A stretch of 64,000 nt of DNA. Origin: Pedococcus badiiscoriae (GTDB lineage Bacteria > Actinomycetota > Actinomycetes > Actinomycetales > Dermatophilaceae). Position 1 is the stretch's first letter. Every line of letters begins with the position of its first letter. Positions 43,799 to 51,158 of this stretch are shown piece by piece. The stretch lies in contig NZ_JACCAB010000001.1 of the NCBI RefSeq assembly GCF_013408925.1, positions 2,542,001 to 2,606,000 on the forward strand, in the 5' to 3' direction. Position numbers and translations under genes: made by a program. The notes under the pieces are model-generated. The model was given only the letters and a program-made list of their open reading frames with translations. It did no database searches and had not been told where the DNA came from.

Positions 43799-45148
43799 GT
43801 GAACCACCTGCTGCGCGAGGTCCTCCCGGCCCTGGGCCTCGACCAGGGGTATGCCGCGGCCCACCTCGACCTCGCCGCCGGCAGCGCCCTGCCCAGCGCG
43901 TTGCCGGTGAACACCCTCGCCTGCGGCTCGGTCGCTGCCGCCGGCCTGGCCGGTGCTGCGTTGCTCGGCTCGCAACGCGTGAAGGTCGACCCGCGCCAGG
44001 TGTCGGTGTCCTTCAGGAATGACCAGCTGCAGACGGTGGATGGGGCGCACCAGCCCGGATTCGCCGCGCTGTCAGGGTTTTTCGAGGCGAGTGACGGCTG
44101 GGTGCGCACCCATGCCAACTACCGGCACCACCGGGCCCGACTGCTCAGGGCTTTCGGTCTGCCGGATGAGGCGGGTCGGGAGGGGGTGGCAGCCGCCATC
44201 GCCGAGCGGACGGCGCAGGACGTCGAGGACCTCGTGACGGCCGACCACGGCATCGCCGTGCGGGTGCGGTCGGTGCACGAGTGGATGGCCTCGGAGGCGG
44301 CCCACGCGGTGGCCTCGCACGACCTGCTCTCGGTGGAAGCAGTCGACTCCACCACCGCCTCGGCGGCTGCCGTGGCCGTCGCCCCTCGCCCGCGGGTCCT
44401 CGACCTCACCCGGGTGCTCGCCGGTCCGGTGGCGACCCGGACCCTGGCGCTGCTGGGCTGTGACGTCCTGCGGGTCGACAGCCCGCACCTGCCCGAGCTG
44501 GACGGCCTGCACCTGGACACGGATTCGGGGAAGCGCTCCACCCTGGTCGACCTGCACGACGAGCACGCGCGCCACCGTCTGCACGAGCTCCTGGCCGAGG
44601 CCGACGTGCTGGTGACCGGCTACCGCCCGGGCGCCCTCGCGGCATACGGGCTGGACCCCGACGACCTTGCGCAGCGGCACCCTCACCTCGTCTGCGCGAC
44701 GCTCACGGCCTGGACCACCAGCGGCCCCTGGGGGAGGCGTCGCGGGTTCGACAGCATCGTGCAGGCAGCCACCGGAATCGCGCTCATCGAGTCGCGGGAC
44801 GGGTCGATGCCCGGCGCCCTGCCTGCCCAGGCGCTCGACCACGCGACGGGCTACCTCCTGGCCGCCGGAGTGCTGACGGCGCTGCGGCGACGCGCCACCG
44901 ACGGGGGCACCTGGCGCGTCGAGGCACACCTGGCCCGCACCGCCCACTGGCTGCTCCAGACCGAAGCCCTCGACGGACCGCCCGAGACGATCGACGACCC
45001 GCGGCCCTGGCTCGTGGAGTCCGATACGGCCTACGGACGGGTCGCCGCGTCGCGTCCGGCGTTCGAGCACGACGACGCTCCGCGGCGGTTCGCCTGGGTG
45101 GGGCGCCGCTGGGGGAGCGACGCCGCTGTCTGGGACCCGCGCGGCTAG
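43799..45148 (+). CDS. Class III CoA-transferase (CaiB/BaiF family)
   Basis: 449 aa. The C-terminal half carries the family core V-L-D-L-T-R-V-L-A-G-P-V-A-T-R-T-L-A-L-L-G-C-D-V-L-R-V-D, then L-L-A-E-A-D-V-L-V-T-G-Y-R-P-G-A-L and G-F-D-S-I-V-Q-A-A-T-G-I-A. The N-terminal ~190 residues are a second, weaker copy-like domain, so the layout resembles a two-lobe version. It moves CoA between carboxylic acids; the substrates are unknown. It overlaps the convergent cbiO by 4 bp. Confidence 0.9.
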   Translation: MNHLLREVLPALGLDQGYAAAHLDLAAGSALPSALPVNTLACGSVAAAGLAGAALLGSQRVKVDPRQVSVSFRNDQLQTVDGAHQPGFAALSGFFEASDGWVRTHANYRHHRARLLRAFGLPDEAGREGVAAAIAERTAQDVEDLVTADHGIAVRVRSVHEWMASEAAHAVASHDLLSVEAVDSTTASAAAVAVAPRPRVLDLTRVLAGPVATRTLALLGCDVLRVDSPHLPELDGLHLDTDSGKRSTLVDLHDEHARHRLHELLAEADVLVTGYRPGALAAYGLDPDDLAQRHPHLVCATLTAWTTSGPWGRRRGFDSIVQAATGIALIESRDGSMPGALPAQALDHATGYLLAAGVLTALRRRATDGGTWRVEAHLARTAHWLLQTEALDGPPETIDDPRPWLVESDTAYGRVAASRPAFEHDDAPRRFAWVGRRWGSDAAVWDPRG

Positions 45149-45894
45149 GGAGCCGGGATCGTCCGGGGGTCGAACCCGAACGGCAGCTCCAGCCGGTGGG
45201 CGGCCATGAGCGGGTCGTCGGTGAGGACGCCCCGGGTGGACCCGTCCGCGACGACGACCCCGTCGGACAGCACGACCGATCGCGGACACAGCTCGTAGGC
45301 GTACGGGAGGTCGTGGGTGACCATGAGCACCGTGACGTCGAGTGAGCGGATGATGTCGGCGAGCTCGCGTCGTGACGCGGGGTCGAGGTTGGACGACGGC
45401 TCGTCGAGCACGAGGATCTCCGGCTCCATCGCCAGGACCGTCGCGACCGCCACGCGCCGACGCTGCCCGAAGGACAGGTGGTGTGGCGGACGGTCGATGA
45501 AGTCGACCATCCCGACGCGGTCGAGGGCTGCAAGGACCCGCGCCTCGAGGGCCGCACCCCGAAGCCCGAGGTTGGCGGGGCCGAACTCGACATCGGCGCG
45601 CACCGAAGGCATGAACAGCTGGTCGTCGGGGTCCTGGAACACCACACCCACGCGGCGTCGGATCTCCATCAGGGTGTCCTTGCCCACCGGCATGCCCGAC
45701 ACGGCCACCGAGCCCGCGCCGGCCGTCAGGATGCCGTTGAGGTGCAGCACCAGGGTCGTCTTGCCGGCGCCGTTGGGGCCGAGCAGGGCGACGCGTTCGC
45801 CTTGGTGCACATGGAGGTTCACGCCGAACAGGGCCTGGTGGCCGTCCGGATAGGCGTAGGCGAGACCCTGGACCTCGAGGACGGGAGTGGTCAC
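45145..45894 (-). CDS. cbiO: ECF-type cobalt/nickel transporter, ATPase
   Basis: 249 aa from the GTG at 45894 (GTGA overlap with cbiQ). Walker A is G-P-N-G-A-G-K-T-T near residue 37, the Q-loop V-V-F-Q-D-P-D-D-Q-L, the signature L-S-F-G-Q-R-R-R-V-A and Walker B I-L-V-L-D-E-P-S-S-N-L-D. The signature L-S-F-G-Q is a slight variant of LSGGQ, as in other CbiO proteins. It powers metal uptake with the CbiQ, CbiN and CbiM parts encoded upstream. Confidence 0.94.
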   Translation of the reverse strand: MTTPVLEVQGLAYAYPDGHQALFGVNLHVHQGERVALLGPNGAGKTTLVLHLNGILTAGAGSVAVSGMPVGKDTLMEIRRRVGVVFQDPDDQLFMPSVRADVEFGPANLGLRGAALEARVLAALDRVGMVDFIDRPPHHLSFGQRRRVAVATVLAMEPEILVLDEPSSNLDPASRRELADIIRSLDVTVLMVTHDLPYAYELCPRSVVLSDGVVVADGSTRGVLTDDPLMAAHRLELPFGFDPRTIPAP

Positions 45895-46652
45895 AGTGCC
45901 ACCGCCACGACCAGGGTGGCCAGCGCGGCAGCGGGGAGTATGCCGGCTCGCCGCCACTGCTCGCCGGTGGCGGTCAGGGGGTGGGTGACCGGCAGTTGCC
46001 CCGTGTAGCCGCGCGACAGCATGGCGAGGTGCACCCGCTCGCCGCGCTCGTAGGAGCGGATGAACAACGCCCCGGCGGTCGTGGCGAGGACCGGCCAGGA
46101 CCGCAGGTCGCGGGATCGGAACCCGCGCGACTCCCGGGCCACCCGCATCCGCGCCATCTCCCCGGTGACCACCTCGAGGTAGCGCACCATGAACCCCATG
46201 ATCTGCACGAGCTGGTGGGGCAGGCGCAGGCGCTCCATCCCGGCCACGACGTGCCGAGGCTCGGTGGTGGTCGCGAGGACGAGCGAGGCCATGACGCCCA
46301 GCGTGCCCTTGGCCAGCAGGGCCCACGCACCGAGCAGGCCTGCCTCGGACAGCCGCAGAGGACCCAGCTGGACCCGCGGCCCGCTCGCCACGAACGGCAT
46401 CAGCAGGGCGAACACCACGAACGGCGTCTCGACGACCATCCGCTTGGCGTAGTAGGCGAACGGCACCCGGGAGCTGCGCTGGGCGACGAGGACGAGGGCG
46501 AGGTAGACGGCATACGCGGGGAAAGCGGTCCGTGGCGTGAGGACGACCGTGACCACGAACCCCAGCAGCGCCACGAGCTTGACGTGCGCGGGGAGGCGGT
46601 GGACGACCGAGTGCCCGTGGAAATGCAGGTGGTGCCCGTGTCCTGCGCCCAC
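45891..46652 (-). CDS. cbiQ: ECF-type cobalt/nickel transporter, transmembrane T component
   Basis: 253 aa from a GTG at 46652, 1 nt after the cbiN stop. A His-rich N-terminus (H-G-H-H-L-H-F-H-G-H-S) may gather metal. About five transmembrane helices follow, then the coupling motif A-R-E-S-R-G-F-R (Ala-Arg-Gly-type) that contacts CbiO, typical of CbiQ/EcfT. Confidence 0.92.
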   Translation of the reverse strand: MGAGHGHHLHFHGHSVVHRLPAHVKLVALLGFVVTVVLTPRTAFPAYAVYLALVLVAQRSSRVPFAYYAKRMVVETPFVVFALLMPFVASGPRVQLGPLRLSEAGLLGAWALLAKGTLGVMASLVLATTTEPRHVVAGMERLRLPHQLVQIMGFMVRYLEVVTGEMARMRVARESRGFRSRDLRSWPVLATTAGALFIRSYERGERVHLAMLSRGYTGQLPVTHPLTATGEQWRRAGILPAAALATLVVAVAL

Positions 46653-46653
46653 G

Positions 46654-47088
46654 TCAGCCTTCGCCCGAGCCGGCGGGGGAGGTCTCGCCTGCCGCGTCGG
46701 AGCCGCCTCGCCGCCGGACCACGAGGAACAGCCCACCGGCGAGCAGGAACACCAAGGTGGCTCCGACGACACCCGCGACCCCGCCCGACAGCCTGCGGTT
46801 CTCGATGCCGCGGGTGGCGTAGCCGGCGAAGGGCGACCCATGGGTGGGGTGGGCCGGGGCCGAGTGGAGGAAGCCCTTCTCGCCGGCCACGAAGACCAGT
46901 CCGTCGGGGTGCTTGGAGGCGTAGAACGACACGACGCCGGCGATGAAGAACGACACGAGGATGCCGAGGACGAGGAGGCGACGAGTGCTCACCTGTGGGC
47001 GAGCCGTGGCGGTGGTGGTCGTCGAGGGCGTGGTCGGGGGCGTGCTCGAGGGCGCCGTCGAGGTCGTGGTGGGGCTGGGGTCGCTCAT
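46654..47088 (-). CDS. cbiN: PDGLE/CbiN-like subunit of the metal transporter
   Basis: 144 aa from the ATG at 47088 (ATGA overlap with cbiM). A Thr/Ser/Pro-rich disordered N-terminus runs to about residue 32. One helix follows (L-L-V-L-G-I-L-V-S-F-F-I-A-G), then the extracellular H-P-D-G-L-V-F-V-A-G motif, equivalent to the PDGLE motif, and a second helix near 105-125. CbiN-type proteins help load metal into CbiM. Confidence 0.85.
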   Translation of the reverse strand: MSDPSPTTTSTAPSSTPPTTPSTTTTATARPQVSTRRLLVLGILVSFFIAGVVSFYASKHPDGLVFVAGEKGFLHSAPAHPTHGSPFAGYATRGIENRRLSGGVAGVVGATLVFLLAGGLFLVVRRRGGSDAAGETSPAGSGEG

Positions 47089-47774
47089 GCCCGCGCCTCC
47101 TCTCGGATCGTCAGGGTGCGTCGTCGAAGGCTGGGACGCGCGCCGTAGACCAGGTCCGGGCGCACGGCGAGGATGCTCGACACGGCCAGGGCCGTGATGG
47201 CTGCCTCGCCGATCCCGATGATGCTGTGCACTCCCACCATGGCGGCGGCGACGGTGGAGAAGGGCACGTCGGCGGTGCCCCCGATGCCGAACAGCACCGA
47301 GAACCCGAACGCCGCCGTCGGCACGGACACCAGGGCCGCGACCGCGGCCGCGGGCACGACCGACGCAGGCCGCTGCGGCAACAGGGCCCTCACGCCGACG
47401 AAGACGAGCCAGCCGACCCACACGCCCACGAGGCCCATCAGGGTGATGTTGGTGCCGAGCGCGGTGAGGCCGCCGTCGGCCATCAGGGTGCCCTGGACGA
47501 TGAGCACGACGGTGATGGCCAGGGTGGCGGTGTAGGGACCGACGAGGACCGCCGCGAGCGCGCCCCCGAGGAGGTGGCCCGACGTGCCCGCGCCGATGGG
47601 GAAGTTGACCATCTGGGTCGCGAAGATGAACAGCGCCACGAGTCCCGCCAGCGGTGCGGTCCGGTCGTCGAGCTCGCGCCGCGCGCCGCGCAGCGCGAGC
47701 CCCACGCCGGTGACCGCGACGACGGCGGTACCGACCGACGTCGGTGCGTCGAGGAATCCGTCGGGGACGTGCAC
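47085..47774 (-). CDS. cbiM: ECF-type cobalt/nickel transporter, substrate-binding CbiM
   Basis: 229 aa from the GTG at 47774, with AGGAG 8 nt upstream. It begins V-H-V-P-D-G-F-L-D, where the N-terminal Met/Val, the His at position 2 and further His residues bind the metal in CbiM/NikM. Seven hydrophobic helices follow, including F-P-I-G-A-G-T-S-G-H-L-L-G-G and G-V-H-S-I-I-G-I-G-E-A. Whether it carries Co or Ni cannot be told from these motifs alone; the Nur-type box upstream favours Ni. Confidence 0.93.
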   Translation of the reverse strand: MHVPDGFLDAPTSVGTAVVAVTGVGLALRGARRELDDRTAPLAGLVALFIFATQMVNFPIGAGTSGHLLGGALAAVLVGPYTATLAITVVLIVQGTLMADGGLTALGTNITLMGLVGVWVGWLVFVGVRALLPQRPASVVPAAAVAALVSVPTAAFGFSVLFGIGGTADVPFSTVAAAMVGVHSIIGIGEAAITALAVSSILAVRPDLVYGARPSLRRRTLTIREEARA

Positions 47775-47844
47775 GAGGTGCTCCTGCCTGCTCGGGTGCC
47801 GGGCCTGCTGCTGGGATAGGTTTGCCGCAGGACCGATGGCCACT

Positions 47845-47867
47845 CTATTGCAAATCATTTGCAATAG
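47845..47867. promoter_or_regulatory. Perfect 23-bp palindrome matching the Nur (nickel uptake regulator) box
   Basis: Arms CTATTGCAAAT and ATTTGCAATAG surround a single C. The core TTGCAA-N5-TTGCAA is the consensus published for Streptomyces Nur, a Fur-family nickel sensor. It lies in the divergent region between cbiM (start 71 nt away) and bcp (30 nt away). A minus-strand TAGAGT (47847-47842) and a plus-strand TAGGCA (47865-47870) overlap its two ends, so binding would block both promoters. Confidence 0.8.
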
Positions 47868-47896
47868 GCACCCCGCAGGTGAGGAGACCGACCACC

Positions 47897-48367
47897 GTGA
47901 GCGAGCGACTGAGCCCGGGCGACACCGCCCCCGACTTCACGCTGACCGACGACAAGGGCGACCAGGTGGCCCTGTCCGACCTGCGCGGCACCAAGGTCGT
48001 CGTCTACTTCTACCCGGCGGCCATGACCCCGGGGTGCACCACCCAGGCCTGCGACTTCAGCGACAACATCAACACCCTGCGCGGCGAGGGCTACGAGGTG
48101 TTGGGGATCTCGCCCGACAAGCCCGAGAAGCTGGCCACGTTCCGCGAGCGCGACGGGCTCACCATCCGGTTGCTCTCCGATCCGGACAGGTCCGTGATGA
48201 ACGCCTACGGAGCCTTCGGCGAGAAGAAGCTCTACGGCAAGACCGTCGAGGGAGTCATCCGCAGCACCGTCGTCGTCGACGAGACCGGCACCGTGTCCCA
48301 CGCCTGGTACAACGTCAAGGCCACTGGTCACGTCGCCAAGCTGCGCCGCGACCTTGGTCTGGCCTGA
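47897..48367 (+). CDS. bcp: Thioredoxin-dependent peroxiredoxin, Bcp/PrxQ type
   Basis: 156 aa from a GTG with GAGGAG 10 nt upstream. The peroxidatic Cys is in F-Y-P-A-A-M-T-P-G-C-T-T-Q-A-C-D-F near residue 46, and the second Cys five residues later is the resolving Cys typical of PrxQ. It reduces peroxides with electrons from thioredoxin. Its promoter region contains the Nur-type box. Confidence 0.95.
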   Translation: MSERLSPGDTAPDFTLTDDKGDQVALSDLRGTKVVVYFYPAAMTPGCTTQACDFSDNINTLRGEGYEVLGISPDKPEKLATFRERDGLTIRLLSDPDRSVMNAYGAFGEKKLYGKTVEGVIRSTVVVDETGTVSHAWYNVKATGHVAKLRRDLGLA

Positions 48368-48416
48368 CCCGTTCTCCCCTGTCCGTCCTCCCCGCCCGAG
48401 CCACCAAGGAGCCCGC

Positions 48417-48686
48417 ATGAGCGAGAACCCGAGCAAGCAGTCGGTCGACCAGATCGAGGCCGACATCACGGCCGCGCGCGTCCGCCTCGCGGGCACCGTC
48501 GACGAGCTCCACACGCGCACCGCCCCGCAGGAGATCGCCCGGCGGCAGGTCGAGTCGCTGAGGACGAAGCTCACCGCGGCGACACACACCGAGTCCGGCG
48601 ACCTGCGCGCCGAGCGCATCGCAGCCGTCGCCGCCGCCGCAGTGGCCCTGCTCGGCCTGGCAGTGGCGCGCCGCCGACACCGCTGA
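48417..48686 (+). CDS. DUF3618 family small membrane protein
   Basis: 89 aa with AAGGAG before the ATG. The N-terminal helix Q-I-E-A-D-I-T-A-A-R-V-R-L-A-G-T-V-D-E-L matches DUF3618. One hydrophobic helix (A-A-V-A-A-A-A-V-A-L-L-G-L-A-V-A) ends in a basic A-R-R-R-H-R tail. It may anchor to the membrane with a cytosolic helix. Function unknown. Confidence 0.88.
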   Translation: MSENPSKQSVDQIEADITAARVRLAGTVDELHTRTAPQEIARRQVESLRTKLTAATHTESGDLRAERIAAVAAAAVALLGLAVARRRHR

Positions 48687-48750
48687 CCCGCCGCTCACCC
48701 CAGGTGAGCCGCGGCGTCGGCGGTGCAGCCCGCCTGCGGTGCAGCCCGCC

Positions 48751-49257
48751 TCAGGTGGTGATCGGCAGGCCTGCCTCCCGCCACGCCCGGAACCCGCCGA
48801 CGACGTCCGTCGCCCGACGGATTCCCAGGCGCAGCAACGCATCCGCGGCCAACGACGAGGTGAAGCCCTCCTGGCACAGCACGAGCACTCGGGTGTCGAA
48901 GCGGGCGACGTCGAGTCGCGCCTCGTGTCGGGGGTCGAACCTCCACTCGAGCACGTTGCGCTCGACCACGAGTGGTCCGAGGTGGGCCGCCACCTCGCCC
49001 TCCACGGCGCGCTGCGCCGCCGGCCGGATGTCGACGAGCACCGCCCGACCGTGCAACAGCTCCTGGTATGCGCCGCGGGCGCTGACCCGGTCCAGGCGGC
49101 TGCGCGCGTCTTCGAGCTGGTCGTCGATGCCGCGGTAGACCGGTGCGCCCCAGCCGCGACCGGCTGACGTCCGGGTCGTCGCCGGGGCCGTCGGGGTCGG
49201 CGTGGTGGGCGGGGCGCTGAACAGGCGGGTCTCCCAGTGGATGGTCGCGGCGCTCAC
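48751..49257 (-). CDS. Rhodanese-like sulfurtransferase
   Basis: 168 aa from a GTG overlapping the cysteine dioxygenase stop (GTGA). The rhodanese domain starts near residue 55, with A-V-L-V-D-I-R-P-A and the active-site loop L-V-L-C-Q-E-G-F-T-S-S, Cys128. A 35-residue Thr/Pro-rich N-terminus is likely disordered. Coupled to cysteine dioxygenase, it probably handles sulfane sulfur released during cysteine breakdown. Confidence 0.88.
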   Translation of the reverse strand: MSAATIHWETRLFSAPPTTPTPTAPATTRTSAGRGWGAPVYRGIDDQLEDARSRLDRVSARGAYQELLHGRAVLVDIRPAAQRAVEGEVAAHLGPLVVERNVLEWRFDPRHEARLDVARFDTRVLVLCQEGFTSSLAADALLRLGIRRATDVVGGFRAWREAGLPITT

Positions 49258-49739
49258 CACTGCTCACCCGCCCGCTCGATGCCGGTCTCGCGCAACGTGT
49301 TGTCCAGCAACGCATACCTGGTCATGCCGCGCAGCGCCGGGGAGTAGACGTGCACCGAGAGCGCAGGCCGGTCACCGAGGTTGGTCACGGTGTGGATGTG
49401 GCGCGGCCCGAACGTCCGGCCCTCGCCCTCCCAGAGGTACCGGTCGTGCACTTGGTTCCCGGACCAGAACTGCTCGGTGAGCTCGCCCTTGACGGTGAGG
49501 AAGGCGCCCTCCGACTGGAGGTGGTCGTGCCAGCCGGTGGACGCCCCGAGCGGCCAGTGGATCAGCCAGATCTCGAGGTGGGCGGTGGCATCGAGCCGGC
49601 GCCAGCTGCGCTGGGTCGCACCGAGGTCGAGCTCGCGCTCGAGGTCGGGATCGGTGGCGAACAGCCGGGCGGTGCGCAGCAGCTGGTTACGGGTGAAGCG
49701 GTTGACGCCGGGGGTGCCGGCGGTGGTGATGGCGGTCAT
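49254..49739 (-). CDS. Cysteine dioxygenase-type cupin
   Basis: 161 aa from an ATG with AGGAGCAGGA upstream. The metal-binding motif G-W-H-D-H (His71, His73) and the third His in G-P-R-H-I-H (114/116) match bacterial cysteine dioxygenases. The protein would oxidise L-cysteine to cysteine sulfinate. The long intergenic region before it contains a poly-cysteine leader peptide and a perfect inverted repeat, which fits cysteine-dependent control. Confidence 0.9.
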   Translation of the reverse strand: MTAITTAGTPGVNRFTRNQLLRTARLFATDPDLERELDLGATQRSWRRLDATAHLEIWLIHWPLGASTGWHDHLQSEGAFLTVKGELTEQFWSGNQVHDRYLWEGEGRTFGPRHIHTVTNLGDRPALSVHVYSPALRGMTRYALLDNTLRETGIERAGEQW

Positions 49740-49778
49740 GGTCCTGCTCCTGGTCGTGGGAAGGGGTCGAACGGTCGG

Positions 49779-49801
49779 AATGCGTTGTGTGGCAACGCAT
49801 T
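49779..49801. promoter_or_regulatory. Perfect 9-bp inverted repeat upstream of cysteine dioxygenase
   Basis: AATGCGTTG-TGTGG-CAACGCATT. It lies 40-62 nt before the gene start on the minus strand, between the leader peptide and the gene. It could be an operator, or an RNA hairpin in the leader transcript. Confidence 0.6.
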
Positions 49802-49948
49802 CGGCGACAGAGGGACCCCTGCGTCAGGTGCAGGTCGAGGTGGATGCGGTGGTATGCCGCGTGGCTGGAACGGGGTGTGGCCATGGTGTCGTCTTCCGAT
49901 CGGGCGGCGCGCGCGCAGAGGGGGCGCCGGGGCTGGTGCGGACTGGGG

Positions 49949-50002
49949 TCAGGCGCAGCAGCAACACCGCATGACGCCGCCACACATGGAACCCATGTGC
50001 AT
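49949..50002 (-). CDS. Poly-cysteine leader peptide upstream of cysteine dioxygenase
   Basis: On the minus strand, in-frame ATGs at 50002, 49996, 49987 and 49972 lead to the ending M-R-C-C-C-C-A-stop, with a further Cys in M-C-G-G-V-M. Four consecutive Cys codons (TGT TGC TGC TGC) just before the stop are wildly improbable by chance. Ribosome stalling at Cys codons when cysteine is scarce is a known actinobacterial control for sulfur genes. The stop lies about 210 nt before the dioxygenase start. The exact start codon is uncertain. Confidence 0.65.
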   Translation of the reverse strand: MHMGSMCGGVMRCCCCA

Positions 50003-50320
50003 GCGGTGCGTCGCGGTGGTCGAAGACATGCCCCCAGTGGAGCACGACGGCCGCGGCGCCGTCCACGTCCAGCCGGGGCCGTCTCGACACCCGGACGCTG
50101 TGCCATGGCGCCAGGCACGTTCGTCACCGACGGCACCAGCGTGGACCAGTCAGGGCTAGTGCAAATGATCGAGGCCCATCGCACCCAGGTCGGCCACCAT
50201 GGACGTGAACTGGCGCTCTCAGGAGGAGAGCAACTCGGCAGGGGTTCGCGGCGCCAGACGTTGTGACCGGCCATGAGGACGGGCCGTCTGCGCCGCTTCG
50301 ACACGCGGTGGAGAAGGGCC
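50003..50320. other. Intergenic region without a recognised gene
   Basis: About 320 bp between the leader peptide and the lysozyme-like gene. Several short frames cross it, but none has a ribosome binding site and coding bias together. It probably carries the promoter of the leader peptide (leftward) and of the gene at 50321 (rightward). A TCAGGAGGAGAG stretch at 50219 is a strong ribosome-binding-site-like sequence with no obvious start after it. Confidence 0.5.
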
Positions 50321-51073
50321 ATGGCTGCAGCAGACATCCTGACGAAGTTCGGTACCAAGCGTGCGACGGAGGTAGTGGAGCTCGCGGCCCTGGCCGGACT
50401 CGAGCTCGCCGCGGCGGCGACGCTCCTCGAGAAGGAGTCCGGCGGGGGGGACAACGTGTACGGCCACGACCCCGTGCAGACCGGCGGCTTCTACTTCATG
50501 GGCGGACCCGTCACCAAGGCGAACTACACGCTGTACAAGAAGCACCGTGCCACCCTGGGGGCGCAGGGAGTCGGCCCCTGCCAGCTGACCTTTCCCGGCT
50601 TCCAGGACAGGGCCGACGCGCGAGGCGGGTGTTTCGACTGGCGGGTCAACGCCCTCGTGGGCTTCGAGATCCTGTCAGGCAACATCACCGCCCTGGGCGT
50701 GCAGAAGGGCTTCCGCGCCTTCAACGGGACGGGGCCTGCGGCCGACAAGTACGCGACCGACGCGATGAACAAGCTGCGGGTCTGGCGGGAGCGACTGAAC
50801 GGCTCGCCCTCGGTCGCGCCACCCATCGCGCGACCCTTGCTCAAGGAGAACGACTCGGGCCCGTTGGTGCTCGCGGTCCAGAAGTTCATGAACCGCACCT
50901 TCCCCCTGTACTCCCACCTCGAGGTCGTGTCGAAGATCTACGGGCCGGAGACCTCGAAGGTGATCGCCGAGTTCCAGCGCCGAGCCGGCGTGTCGGGGGC
51001 CGGCGTCAGCGCCGCGGGGCGCCAGATCGGGCCACCGACCTGGGCCGCCCTGGAGTTCTTCGGCTTCCGCTGA
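50321..51073 (+). CDS. Lysozyme-like protein with C-terminal peptidoglycan-binding domain (endolysin-like)
   Basis: 250 aa from the ATG at 50321; an ATG at 50273 is possible. Residues about 25-165 look like a lytic domain: L-E-K-E-S-G-G-G-D-N-V-Y-G-H-D-P (Glu37/Glu39), then G-P-C-Q-L-T-F-P-G-F. Residues about 180-250 form a PG_binding_1 domain (L-V-L-A-V-Q-K-F-M-N, Y-G-P-E-T-S-K-V-I-A-E-F-Q-R-R-A, P-P-T-W-A-A-L). No signal peptide. The layout is that of actinophage endolysins or autolysins. Confidence 0.78.
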   Translation: MAAADILTKFGTKRATEVVELAALAGLELAAAATLLEKESGGGDNVYGHDPVQTGGFYFMGGPVTKANYTLYKKHRATLGAQGVGPCQLTFPGFQDRADARGGCFDWRVNALVGFEILSGNITALGVQKGFRAFNGTGPAADKYATDAMNKLRVWRERLNGSPSVAPPIARPLLKENDSGPLVLAVQKFMNRTFPLYSHLEVVSKIYGPETSKVIAEFQRRAGVSGAGVSAAGRQIGPPTWAALEFFGFR

Positions 51074-51127
51074 CGAGTCCTGTCCACGAGTGGCGGCGGT
51101 CTTGTCCAGCACGGCGCGTAGCATCAG

Positions 51128-51158
51128 CGGGGTGGCGTCACACAATCGCGACACCCCG
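51128..51158. promoter_or_regulatory. Inverted repeat at the start of the MEDS-LuxR gene
   Basis: CGGGGTG at 51128-51134 pairs with CACCCCG at 51152-51158, which runs into the GTG start. A TAGCAT -10 candidate (51119-51124) lies just upstream. It could sequester the start codon in RNA or act as an operator. Confidence 0.4.

Noticed and set aside
47775..47896. Cobalamin riboswitch upstream of cbiM
   Set aside because: The intergenic region is only about 120 bp, has no B12-box-like core and is dominated by the Nur-type palindrome.
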